Positions 1 through 6,715 of a DNA stretch of 7,518 bases are shown here, one piece after another. Location: assembly GCA_022709995.1 (NCBI GenBank), contig JAKLHU010000091.1, positions 1-7,518 on the forward strand, written 5' to 3'. Within the stretch, counting starts at the first letter, position 1. Every line of letters begins with the position of its first letter. The notes under the pieces were generated by a model that did no database searches, was not told where the DNA came from, and saw only the letters and a list, made by a program, of their open reading frames with translations. Position numbers and translations under genes: made by a program. The stretch comes from Verrucomicrobiota bacterium. Lineage in GTDB: Bacteria > Verrucomicrobiota > Lentisphaeria > Oligosphaerales > Oligosphaeraceae.

Positions 1-390
1 CAGTCCTTGCTCAAAGAACAGTTCAAAGACCGCCTTCGCTCCCGATGCCGGGTCCATTTTCCCCTTTCCACGTCCCCTCCCCGCCCCTATCGTCCCCGAG
101 TTCAACCGCTCTGCCTTTCCATGCCCGACACCCTGTTCTTCTCCCCGGCCTTCCTGCCGATCCGCCCCCTGGCCATCCTGATGGGCGCCACTATGTACTG
201 GCAGCAGAAAATCACCCCGTCGCCCGATCCCAACCAGGCGAAAATGATGAACATGATGACGCTCTTCTTCATGGTCCTCTTCTACGGCATGCCGTCCGCT
301 CTTACCTTATATATGACGGTCAATTATGTCCTTGGAATCACCCAGACCCTCATCACCCGCAAATTGGAGACGAGAAAGCAGCCGGCCTGA
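1..390 (+). CDS. yidC: YidC/Oxa1 membrane protein insertase, C-terminal fragment (5' end off window)
   Basis: YidC inserts and folds inner-membrane proteins, alone or with the Sec translocon. From about base 118 to the stop at 388-390 the frame gives a typical YidC C-terminus: LSMPDTLF, then LPIRPLAILMGATMYWQQK, a PDPNQAKMMNMM segment, a transmembrane helix with FYGMPSALTLYM, and the last helix VNYVLGITQTLI ending in a short basic tail. This part is convincing. Upstream (1-117) the same frame is open but gives a Pro/Arg/Ser-rich stretch that is not YidC-like, and the spacing to an upstream KEQFKD-like segment is shorter than expected. Frame shifts, a small deletion or poor sequence near the edge are possible. 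The next gene, a KhpB-type protein, is the usual partner of yidC, which supports the call. Confidence 0.88.
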   Translation, partial: QSLLKEQFKDRLRSRCRVHFPLSTSPPRPYRPRVQPLCLSMPDTLFFSPAFLPIRPLAILMGATMYWQQKITPSPDPNQAKMMNMMTLFFMVLFYGMPSALTLYMTVNYVLGITQTLITRKLETRKQPA

Positions 391-424
391 CGCTGCTCTC
401 CCCGCCAGAAAGAGACCGCCAAAC

Positions 425-952
425 ATGGACAATAGCACGTTGCGCGACCAAGCCATCGCCATCCTGACCGCCTTGCTGCATCACCTCGACATCACGGCCC
501 AGGTCCTGCCGGATCAGGACGACAACAGCAAAATCGACCTCAAGTCCGACGAGGCGGGCCGCCTCATCGGCCGCAAAGGCCAGTACCTGGAAAGCCTGGA
601 GCTGGTCATGAACCGCATTCTCCGCCGCCAGTTCGCCGACGAGCCGTCGACGCCCTGGATCGTGCTTGACGTCGACGGCTACTGCGTGCCCAAACCCTCC
701 CGCGACGACGAGGGCGAGGGCCGCCACCGCAGCCGCGGCGTCGACTCCGAGCGCTTCGAAGCCATGGCCATCGACGCCGCCAAGGAAGTCAAGCGCTGGG
801 GCGCCCCCCGGACCATCGGGCCGTACCGGCCGGGCGAACGCCGCATCATTCATCTGACCCTGCGCGATGATCCGGAGGTCGAAACGGTCAGCGAACCCGA
901 AGCCGACGCCAACGGCTGCAAGCGGGTCACCATCCGCAAAAAACAATCCTGA
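425..952 (+). CDS. khpB: KhpB/Jag-type RNA-binding protein (KH + R3H domains), short form
   Basis: This is a 175-residue cytoplasmic protein of the KhpB/Jag (SpoIIIJ-associated) family, which binds single-stranded RNA and in Firmicutes affects cell division and envelope genes. A KH domain spans roughly residues 35-100, with the RNA-contact loop G49-R50-K51-G52 followed by QYLESLELVMNRI. An R3H domain spans about 110-172, with ERFEAMAIDAAKEV, the R139-xxx-H143 signature in ERRIIH, and the typical LRDDPEVET ending. Between them lies a charged linker rich in Asp, Glu and Arg. There is no Jag-N domain, so this is the short form seen in many phyla. I chose the ATG at 425, 35 bases after the yidC stop; upstream in-frame codons overlap yidC and look non-native. 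The ribosome-binding site is weak (AGAAAGAGA). It is probably cotranscribed with yidC. Confidence 0.93.
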   Translation: MDNSTLRDQAIAILTALLHHLDITAQVLPDQDDNSKIDLKSDEAGRLIGRKGQYLESLELVMNRILRRQFADEPSTPWIVLDVDGYCVPKPSRDDEGEGRHRSRGVDSERFEAMAIDAAKEVKRWGAPRTIGPYRPGERRIIHLTLRDDPEVETVSEPEADANGCKRVTIRKKQS

Positions 953-1071
953 CGCCCGGAGGAAACCGGAAACCGACGCGGCACGACCTGCCCGACGCGT
1001 TTCCCCGCCGACATGGCCAGCGGTGGCGGCCGCGACCACGCTCAACCCGTCAACCATAAGGATCCACCACG

Positions 1072-2568
1072 ATGATCAATGCCTACATGCGGACATTCAT
1101 GGATTCCCAGGGATACGAAGCGCTGACCTTCAACGACGTCTCGCTGGAGACGCGCTACGCCGACTTCCTGCCGGCCGAGGCCAATATCGCCAGCCTGTTC
1201 TCACGCAATATCAGCCTGAACGCCCCCTTCGTCAGCGCGGCCATGGACACCGTGACCGAAGCGGCCATGGCCATCGAAATGGCCAAAAACGGCGGCATCG
1301 GCGTCATCCACAAAAACCTCACCCCGCTGCAACAGGCGGAACAAGCCTCCCGAGTCAAACAGTACCTGCACGGACTCATCCCGAAACCCGTCGTCTTCCA
1401 CCAGAACATCAAGGTCGCCGAGCTCATCGCCGCCAAAGAGGAGCAGAATTACAACTTCAACGGCTTCCCCATCCTCGACGACCAGGACCGCGTCGTCGGC
1501 ATCCTGACCTCCCGCGACATCAAGTACCTGACGAACTACGACATGACGGTGCAGGAAGTGATGACCAAGGACCTGGTCATCGGCAAGCCGACCACCAGCA
1601 TGGAGGAAGCCTTCGACATCATGCGCCGCAACAAGGTCGGCAAACTGCCCATCATCGACAAGGACGGACGCCTGTGCGGGCTGTACAGCTTCCATGACGT
1701 CCGCACCCTCCTCAAGAACATCGAGCCGAATTTCAACCGCGACGCCAAACACCGCCTGCGCGTCGCCGCGGCCGTCGGCCCATATGACTGGGAGCGCATC
1801 GCCGCTCTGGCCGAGGTCGAGACGGACGCCCTGGTGCTGGATACCGCCCACGGCCACTCCAAAGGCGTCCTGGAAACGCTCCGCCTGCTGAAAAAAGACT
1901 ATCCGCACATCGACGTCGTCGCCGGCAACGTCTGCACCAGCGACGCCGCCACCGCCCTCTGCGAAGCCGGGGCCGACGCGGTCAAGGTCGGCATCGGCCC
2001 GGGCTCGATCTGCACCACCCGCGTCGTCGCCGGCGTCGGCGTGCCGCAGCTGACGGCGATCTACAACGCCGCCAAGGCCGTGAGCGGCGACGTCCCCGTC
2101 ATCGCCGACGGCGGCATCGAGCACTCCGGCGACGTCGCCAAAGCCATCGCCGTCGGCGCCAGCTGCGTCATGATGGGCTCGGCCCTGGCCGGGACCGAGG
2201 AATGCCCCGGCGAACGCATCCTCCACCAGGGCCGGACCTACGTCATCTACCGCGGCATGGGCAGCATCGACGCCATGCGCAAAGGCAAAGGCAGCCGGGA
2301 ACGCTATGGCGTCGACGCCGAAGTCACGACCGAAAAGCTCGTGCCGCAAGGCATTGAAGGGATGATTCCCTATCGCGGGTTTGTCGCCGACGTCTTGAAC
2401 CAGTATATTGGCGGCCTGCACTTCGCGCTGGGATACTGCGGCGCCCGCACCATCGCCGCCATGCAGGAAAGCGCACACTTCGTGCGGGTCAGCAGCGCCG
2501 GCCTGCACGAAGCGCACCCGCACAATGTCATTGTCCAGAAAGACGCCCCGAACTACCGGGCGACCTGA
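1072..2568 (+). CDS. guaB: Inosine-5'-monophosphate dehydrogenase (IMPDH), CBS-domain type
   Basis: GuaB oxidises IMP to XMP with NAD+, the first committed step of GMP synthesis in the cytoplasm. The 498-residue product is full length (family usually about 485-490). Visible in order: the N-terminal barrel start with [17 protein letters not shown] and [16 protein letters not shown]; a CBS pair at about 100-220 ([20 protein letters not shown], then [20 protein letters not shown]); the nucleotide motif VLDTAHGHS; the active-site loop GPGSICTTR with catalytic Cys314; the phosphate/ribose motif ADGGI with Asp346; [13 protein letters not shown]; and the mobile flap with Arg411-Tyr412, the general-base dyad. 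The start at 1072 has AAGGA nine bases upstream. Met6 and Met10 are less well-placed alternatives. A 119-base spacer separates it from khpB, and I see no clear promoter there. The CBS pair is the usual site of allosteric control by purine nucleotides. Confidence 0.98.
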   Translation: MINAYMRTFMDSQGYEALTFNDVSLETRYADFLPAEANIASLFSRNISLNAPFVSAAMDTVTEAAMAIEMAKNGGIGVIHKNLTPLQQAEQASRVKQYLHGLIPKPVVFHQNIKVAELIAAKEEQNYNFNGFPILDDQDRVVGILTSRDIKYLTNYDMTVQEVMTKDLVIGKPTTSMEEAFDIMRRNKVGKLPIIDKDGRLCGLYSFHDVRTLLKNIEPNFNRDAKHRLRVAAAVGPYDWERIAALAEVETDALVLDTAHGHSKGVLETLRLLKKDYPHIDVVAGNVCTSDAATALCEAGADAVKVGIGPGSICTTRVVAGVGVPQLTAIYNAAKAVSGDVPVIADGGIEHSGDVAKAIAVGASCVMMGSALAGTEECPGERILHQGRTYVIYRGMGSIDAMRKGKGSRERYGVDAEVTTEKLVPQGIEGMIPYRGFVADVLNQYIGGLHFALGYCGARTIAAMQESAHFVRVSSAGLHEAHPHNVIVQKDAPNYRAT

Positions 2569-2575
2569 CCGCCGG

Positions 2576-2595
2576 CCCGGCCGGCTCCGGCCGGG
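2576..2595 (+). other. GC-rich hairpin just after guaB
   Basis: CCCGGCC at 2576-2582 pairs with GGCCGGG at 2589-2595 across a 6-base loop, starting eight bases after the guaB stop. No T-run follows, so it is not a standard intrinsic terminator. It could protect the guaB mRNA 3' end or assist factor-dependent termination. Confidence 0.45.
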
Positions 2596-2608
2596 GAACA
2601 TCACCCAG

Positions 2609-2635
2609 CGGCGGCCTGTCAGCTGACGGCCGCCG
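2609..2635 (+). other. Second, longer hairpin upstream of floA
   Basis: CGGCGGCC at 2609-2616 pairs with GGCCGCCG at 2628-2635. Inside it the palindrome GTCAGCTGAC (2618-2627) adds three more pairs around an AGCT loop, with one bulged T at 2617. It ends six bases before the floA Shine-Dalgarno sequence at 2641. There is no T-run. It may be a transcript boundary or a 5'-leader element of floA; the sequence alone cannot decide. Confidence 0.45.
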
Positions 2636-2653
2636 GAACCGGGGAGAAAGACC

Positions 2654-3652
2654 ATGCCTGCTCTACAGCTGATTCTGGTCGTCCTGCTGCTGGCTTTCCT
2701 CGTGCCGGCGGGCTGGCTGGCGCTGTTCATCTGCCGCCGCTTTCCCCTCTGGCTGGAGGCCAAGGCCACCGGCCTCGACGTCAGTTTCCTCCACCTCCTG
2801 CTGATCCAATTGAAAAAATTGTCGCCGGAAGTCATCGTCGGCTGCCTCAAGGTCATGCGCAAAGCCGGCCTCGACGTCAGCATCGCCGACCTGGAATCGC
2901 ACCAGCTGGCCGGCGGCCACCTGGACCGGCTGCAGGACGCCTCCATCGCCGTCAACAAGGCCGGCCTGCATCTCACCTTCCGCGACATGGCCGCCATTGA
3001 CCTGGCTGGCCGCGACATCCGCGAAGCCGTGGACAGCCACGTCAACCCCAAAGTCCTCATCTGCCCGCCCCAGACGGCGCGCGGCAGCCAGGAACAAAAT
3101 ACCATCTCCGGAGTGGCCAAGGACGGCATCCGCCTCGCCGTCCGTGCCAAGGTCACCGTCCGCACCAGAATCGACCGACTCGTCGGCAATGCCGGCGAAG
3201 CCACCGTCATCGCCCGGGTCGGCGAAGGCATCGTCGCCGCCATCGGCAAGGCCGAGACCCACCGCGCCATCCTGGAACGACCCGAAATCATCTCCCAGGC
3301 GATCCTGGCCCGCGGCCTCGACAGCGCGACCTGCTTTGAAATTTTGTCGGTCGACATTGCCGACGTCGATGTCCTCGACAACGTCGCGGCCCGGCTGCAG
3401 ACCGTCCGGGCCGAGGCCGACAAGCGCATCGCCCGGGCCAGATCCGAGGAACGGCGCGCCGCCGCCATCGCCACCCACCAGGAAATGCAGTCGCGGACCG
3501 TGGGCATGGAAGTCAAGGTCACGGCGGCCAAGGCCGAACTCCCTCTGGCCGTGGCCAACGCCTGCCAGGACCAAAACCTCGGCTCCCCGCTGCCCTTCCG
3601 ACACCTGCTGCCAAGCCCCCGGCGCTGGCAGTCGAGCGCCCAGCCAACCTGA
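2654..3652 (+). CDS. floA: Flotillin-like protein FloA (YqfA/UPF0365 family)
   Basis: FloA is a membrane-anchored scaffold of functional membrane microdomains, with an SPFH-like domain. The 332-residue product matches the family length (about 331 in Bacillus). An N-terminal hydrophobic segment at about 5-27 anchors it. Family signatures follow: LESHQLAGGHLDRL, LTFRDMAAIDLAGRDIREAV, VNPKV, VRTRIDRLVGNAGEATVIAR, VGEGIVAAIG, ISQAILARGLDSATCFEILS, VDIADVDVLDNV. Then comes an Ala/Glu/Arg-rich coiled coil (RAEADKRIARARSEERRAAA). Two oddities: about 11 extra residues around 138-150 (PPQTARGSQEQN) compared with the Bacillus protein, and a C-terminus after PLAVANACQDQN that is short, Pro/Arg/Ser-rich and unlike the usual acidic tail. 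The start has GGGGAG at 2641-2646, seven bases before the ATG. No nfeD/yqeZ gene, a frequent partner, is next to it. Confidence 0.95.
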   Translation: MPALQLILVVLLLAFLVPAGWLALFICRRFPLWLEAKATGLDVSFLHLLLIQLKKLSPEVIVGCLKVMRKAGLDVSIADLESHQLAGGHLDRLQDASIAVNKAGLHLTFRDMAAIDLAGRDIREAVDSHVNPKVLICPPQTARGSQEQNTISGVAKDGIRLAVRAKVTVRTRIDRLVGNAGEATVIARVGEGIVAAIGKAETHRAILERPEIISQAILARGLDSATCFEILSVDIADVDVLDNVAARLQTVRAEADKRIARARSEERRAAAIATHQEMQSRTVGMEVKVTAAKAELPLAVANACQDQNLGSPLPFRHLLPSPRRWQSSAQPT

Positions 3653-3737
3653 CCCCCAAAATCCATCCAAACGACTCCATCCAGCCTTGTATCCCGCCAA
3701 AAAGCGCCGCCGCCGTAAAAAAAATAAACCCGGCACC

Positions 3738-3766
3738 TTGATTTAGAGAAATAATGAACGTATGGT
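3738..3766 (+). promoter_or_regulatory. Candidate sigma-70-type promoter for the pilus-like operon
   Basis: TTGATT at 3738-3743 (4 of 6 to TTGACA) and TATGGT at 3761-3766 (4 of 6 to TATAAT) are 17 bases apart. They lie in the A/T-richer intergenic region after floA (3653-3861). The next start codon is about 95 bases downstream, which would leave a leader of roughly 85-90 bases. The region also holds A-runs (near 3717-3725) and a T-run (near 3780-3786), but I found no good stem next to either that would make a terminator. PVC promoter consensus is poorly known to me, so this is tentative. Confidence 0.35.
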
Positions 3767-3861
3767 ATCCGGCACGACATTTTTTTGCAAAATAACTGCG
3801 CCCGAGAGCCGTCTTCGCCAACGGTTCGCCGGCACACAGTGAAAAAGACAGGGAGAACTTC

Positions 3862-4482
3862 ATGTCAGTCATCCCCTTTCGCCCCGGTTTCCGGCTTGTC
3901 CTGCTGGCCAGCCTGATCCTGTTAGCCGCCGTTTCCGACGCCACGGCGCAGCGCAGCCGCCCCGATGCCAGCATCAGCAAGTTGAAATGCTTCAATGAAA
4001 GGACTCCGTCCTTCCCGGCCGCGTCCCAAGGCAACAAGGGCTCGCGAGACGACTGGTGCCGAATCGACCTTGAATTCGAAACCAAAACCGCCCCCAACGA
4101 AAGGTGGATCGACGAAATTGAGGTCAAATGGATGGTCCTGGCGGAAGTGCCAGGCGAAAAGAGAGCCATTCTCATGACGCTTTCCACGTTCTACACCGAT
4201 GTCGAGGATGGCAAACACAATGCCTGCGCCTACCTCAAGCCTAAATTCTTCAAGCGCCACCTGAACTCCAGCCGCCCCGTGCTCAACCGCCTCAGCCTGT
4301 ATGCGGAAATCCTGGCCGGCGGACAGACCATCGCCCGACAGGAAGTCAAATCATCCGGCCGGGTTCCCGACAACTGGTTCCGAAGCCAGGGCGGACTCGC
4401 CAATGAACTGCTGCCCAAACGCCTCACGCCGTTCGCCCCTTTCGACTATGACTACTACGAACACGAAAAAGTCACTCCCTGA
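3862..4482 (+). CDS. Exported protein in the Amuc_1102 position of a pilus-like locus
   Basis: This 206-residue protein is probably exported. Residues 1-29 form a signal peptide: basic N-region, hydrophobic core LVLLASLILLAAV, and ALA-type site A27-T28-A29 before Gln30. The mature part has three cysteines (43, 66, 122), alternating strand-like stretches such as WIDEIEVKWMVLAEV and RLSLYAEILAGGQTIARQEV, and a Tyr/Asp-rich C-terminus (FDYDYYEHE). No catalytic motif is visible. It is directly upstream of the PilM-type gene, 59 bases away. Amuc_1102, an OB-fold-like pilus-associated protein, holds this place in Akkermansia. Homology to it is therefore inferred from position, size and export, not from clear sequence motifs. 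The start is supported by AGGGAGA six bases upstream. It is probably the first gene of the operon that continues to the right edge. Confidence 0.8.
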   Translation: MSVIPFRPGFRLVLLASLILLAAVSDATAQRSRPDASISKLKCFNERTPSFPAASQGNKGSRDDWCRIDLEFETKTAPNERWIDEIEVKWMVLAEVPGEKRAILMTLSTFYTDVEDGKHNACAYLKPKFFKRHLNSSRPVLNRLSLYAEILAGGQTIARQEVKSSGRVPDNWFRSQGGLANELLPKRLTPFAPFDYDYYEHEKVTP

Positions 4483-4541
4483 ATCGTCGCCAACGGCCGG
4501 CCGCGCCGGGCAGGGCAAAGCAGCAAGCGGAAATTGTCCTC

Positions 4542-6575
4542 ATGGCTAAAGAAGAACGAATACTGGCGGTAGACATCGGGGCAACCAGCATCAAGCTGTG
4601 CGAATTCGTCTATTCGGCAGAGCAGACAATCAGCCTCGCCTTGTTCGCCCAGCGCGAATACGAGGAGGAATTGTCCGAAGGCTCCCGCATGGGCGTGGTC
4701 GCCGGGCTCCTCCGCCAGATGCTGGCCGAAGGCGGATTCCAGGCGCGCCGGGCCCTGATCTGCATGTCCGGACAGTCCGCCCTAATGCGGTTCAGCCGCA
4801 TCCTGACCATGAACTACGACCGGAAGCAAATCCGCCAACTGGCCGAATTCGAGGCGACGCAGAATATCCCGTTCCCAATCGAGGAAGTCATCTGGGACTA
4901 CCAGCTCATCACGGGCCAGGACGAGGAAAGCCTGGACTTGATGTCGATCGTCATCAAAAACGAAATCGTCGAACAGTTCACGGCCGCCGTTTTCCAGGTC
5001 GGCTGCACGCCCATCCTGGTTGACGTCGCCCCTGCGGCCTGTTACAACGCCATGCGCGCCAACGGCTTGGGCAATGACGAATGCGTCATGGTCCTCAACA
5101 TCGGCGGCCGCAGCACCAACCTGCTGTTCGCCGAGGGCGACCGCTTCTTCGCCCGCACCATCCCGATCGCCGGCCACGCCATCACCCAGCAGATCGCCAA
5201 GGAGTTCGGCATCGGCCTGCCCGAGGCCGAAGAGCTGAAGCGGCATCACGGCTTTGTCGCCCTCGGCGGCGCCTATGCCGAACCGGAATCGGAAACCGCC
5301 GCCAACGTCTCCAAAATCATCCGCAACGTCATGGCCCGCCTGCACGGCGAAATCGCCCGCTCGATCAACTACTACCGGGTCCAGCACAAGGGCCAGCGCC
5401 CGGCCAAGATGTACCTGACCGGCGGCAGCTCCATCCTGTCCTACTGCGACATCTTCTTTTCCGAGAAGCTCAGCATCCCGGTGGAATACTTCAATCCGTT
5501 CCAGGTCGTCAACCTGCGGCCCTCGGTCGACCGGCAGCGCCTGCAGGAAGTCGCCCACATGTTCAGCGAGACAATCGGCCTGGGCCTGCGCTACGGCACG
5601 CAATGCCCGATTGAACTGAGCCTGATCCCCATCACCCTGCGCCGGCAGCAGAACCTGGCCAAAAAGAAACCCTATCTGGCCGGCACCATCGCCGCCTTCC
5701 TGATGATCCTCATGGTAATCTGGTTCGGCATCCTGCAACGAACCGACCTCTATGCCGCCAACAACAACAAGCTGAAGGGCATGCACGAAAAGGCGCAGCC
5801 CGTCAAGCAGAGGATCGAACAGGCCCGCGGCGAGGCGGCACAGAAGAAATCACAGTACGAGGCCATGGGCGGTCTCCTGCTCCAACAGGCCAAATGGACC
5901 GCCATCCTCAATGAAATCCACCGCCTGAAACCCGATGACCTCTGGATCAGCGAACTCAAGCCGATCTACGGCGCCGTCAAGCCCTATGTCCCGGTCAGCG
6001 CCGGCGCCGGCGCCATCATGGTCGGCGGCGCCGGCGGCGGCGACGAGGCCGGCATGTTCGGCGGCGACATGTTCGGCGCCCCGATCGAGGACTTCGGCGG
6101 CGACATGTTCGGCGCCGGCGGCGCGACCGAAGCAGCGGCCGCCGGCAGCGTCGCCACCATCGGCGGACTGACCATCTCCGGCAGCAGCCTGCTTCCCGAC
6201 AAGAACAAGGTCGCCTTCACCCTCGGCAATGAATTCCCGTTCCCGTTCCCGGTCGACAAGGTCGAACCCGAACCCGCGGCCAGCGACGCCGCGGCCGGCG
6301 ACGACGGCGATGCCAGCAAGCCCCTGGACCGCAACGCCAGAATCCTGGCGGCCGTCCAGAAGCTCGGCACCACCCCCGAACTGGCTTTTGTCACCGCCCT
6401 GCGCCACTCCCTGCTCTTCGATGCCGACGAGACGATGACCACCATCACCTTCTACAAGTCCTCCAATGCCATCAAAAACTACTGCACGTTCAAAATCCAA
6501 GTGAAATTCACCATGCCGGTGGACTTCTACCAGATCAAGGGCAAATCCGTCCCCCCGGGACGGCAGCGGATGTAA
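4542..6575 (+). CDS. pilM: PilM-PilN fusion protein of a type IV pilus-like machine (Amuc_1101-like)
   Basis: The 677-residue product joins two usually separate parts. Residues 1-355 are a PilM actin-like ATPase: phosphate-1 motif VDIGATSIK (10-18), a FEATQNIPFPIEEVIWDYQ segment, phosphate-2 motif VLNIGGRSTN (184-193), and adenosine motif YLTGGSS (291-297). Then comes a PilN-like half: LSLIP (359-363), corresponding to the PilN N-terminal INLLP signature that docks into PilM, a basic RRQQNLAKKK stretch, one transmembrane helix (378-398), a coiled coil (about 405-445), and a periplasmic ferredoxin-like domain beginning DLWISELKPI (466-475). That domain is interrupted by a Gly/Ala/Met/Phe-rich insert (about 485-542) before LTISGSSL (543-550). 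A Phe-Pro and acidic linker (565-600) precedes the C-terminal VTALRHSLLF...FKIQVKF part. PilM-PilN forms the inner-membrane alignment complex with PilO. The ribosome-binding site is weak. Fusion is my reading; the exact domain limits are approximate. Confidence 0.93.
   Translation: MAKEERILAVDIGATSIKLCEFVYSAEQTISLALFAQREYEEELSEGSRMGVVAGLLRQMLAEGGFQARRALICMSGQSALMRFSRILTMNYDRKQIRQLAEFEATQNIPFPIEEVIWDYQLITGQDEESLDLMSIVIKNEIVEQFTAAVFQVGCTPILVDVAPAACYNAMRANGLGNDECVMVLNIGGRSTNLLFAEGDRFFARTIPIAGHAITQQIAKEFGIGLPEAEELKRHHGFVALGGAYAEPESETAANVSKIIRNVMARLHGEIARSINYYRVQHKGQRPAKMYLTGGSSILSYCDIFFSEKLSIPVEYFNPFQVVNLRPSVDRQRLQEVAHMFSETIGLGLRYGTQCPIELSLIPITLRRQQNLAKKKPYLAGTIAAFLMILMVIWFGILQRTDLYAANNNKLKGMHEKAQPVKQRIEQARGEAAQKKSQYEAMGGLLLQQAKWTAILNEIHRLKPDDLWISELKPIYGAVKPYVPVSAGAGAIMVGGAGGGDEAGMFGGDMFGAPIEDFGGDMFGAGGATEAAAAGSVATIGGLTISGSSLLPDKNKVAFTLGNEFPFPFPVDKVEPEPAASDAAAGDDGDASKPLDRNARILAAVQKLGTTPELAFVTALRHSLLFDADETMTTITFYKSSNAIKNYCTFKIQVKFTMPVDFYQIKGKSVPPGRQRM
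6057..6116 (+). repeat. Two exact 24-base direct repeats inside the PilN-like half
   Basis: Bases 6057-6080 and 6093-6116 are identical, 36 bases apart start to start and in frame. Each encodes FGGDMFGA (residues 506-513 and 518-525), separated by PIED. They lie in a Gly/Ala-rich, GGC/GCC-rich stretch (about 5994-6170). Exact identity at the DNA level suggests a recent tandem duplication or a slippage-prone site. Confidence 0.9.
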
Positions 6576-6611
6576 ACGCGACCACGACTGCTCCCCGATT
6601 CCTCCCGAGCC

Positions 6612-6631
6612 GGAGGCCAACGCCCGCCTCC
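6612..6631 (+). other. Weak inverted repeat in the spacer after the PilM-PilN gene
   Basis: GGAGGC at 6612-6617 can pair with GCCTCC at 6626-6631 across an 8-base loop. It lies in the 140-base spacer (6576-6715), which otherwise shows only GC-rich, C-run-rich sequence and the Shine-Dalgarno site of the next gene. There is no T-run, so it is not a clear terminator, and in such GC-rich DNA it may be chance. Confidence 0.25.
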
Positions 6632-6715
6632 CGCCAACCCGATGGAACCGCTCCTTTTCCCGCCCAGGCCCTGAGGCCGGCGGCCAGCCACGAAACAGCC
6701 TGACAAGGACAGGAT

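Noticed and set aside
326..424. Longer N-terminus for the KhpB-type protein starting inside yidC
   Set aside because: The extension is Arg/Pro/Ser-rich, overlaps conserved YidC codons in another frame, and lacks family similarity.
961..1004. Tandem GGAAACC copies (961-974) with GTTTCC at 999-1004 as a hairpin before guaB
   Set aside because: Only six pairs can form across a 25-base loop with no extension, so chance is the simpler explanation.
867..1697. Plus-strand open frame overlapping the ends of khpB and guaB
   Set aside because: It is out of frame with both recognised genes, and its Arg/Pro/His-rich product is typical of frame-shifted GC-rich sequence.
3779..3830. T-run near 3780-3786 as a possible terminator of floA
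   Set aside because: No stable stem precedes the T-run. A weak stem (AGCCG/CGGTT) lies after it and contains a G-U pair.
1201..3837. Very long open frame on the minus strand (878 codons) opposite guaB and floA
   Set aside because: It lies opposite two unmistakable conserved genes. Its translation is Ala/Gly/Asp/Val- and Arg/Ser-rich with no known motif, as expected for the complement of GC-rich coding DNA.
4782..5786. Minus-strand open frame (334 codons) opposite the PilM half
   Set aside because: Its composition is that of a shadow of the + strand gene, with no motif or ribosome-binding site, while the + strand carries clear PilM motifs.
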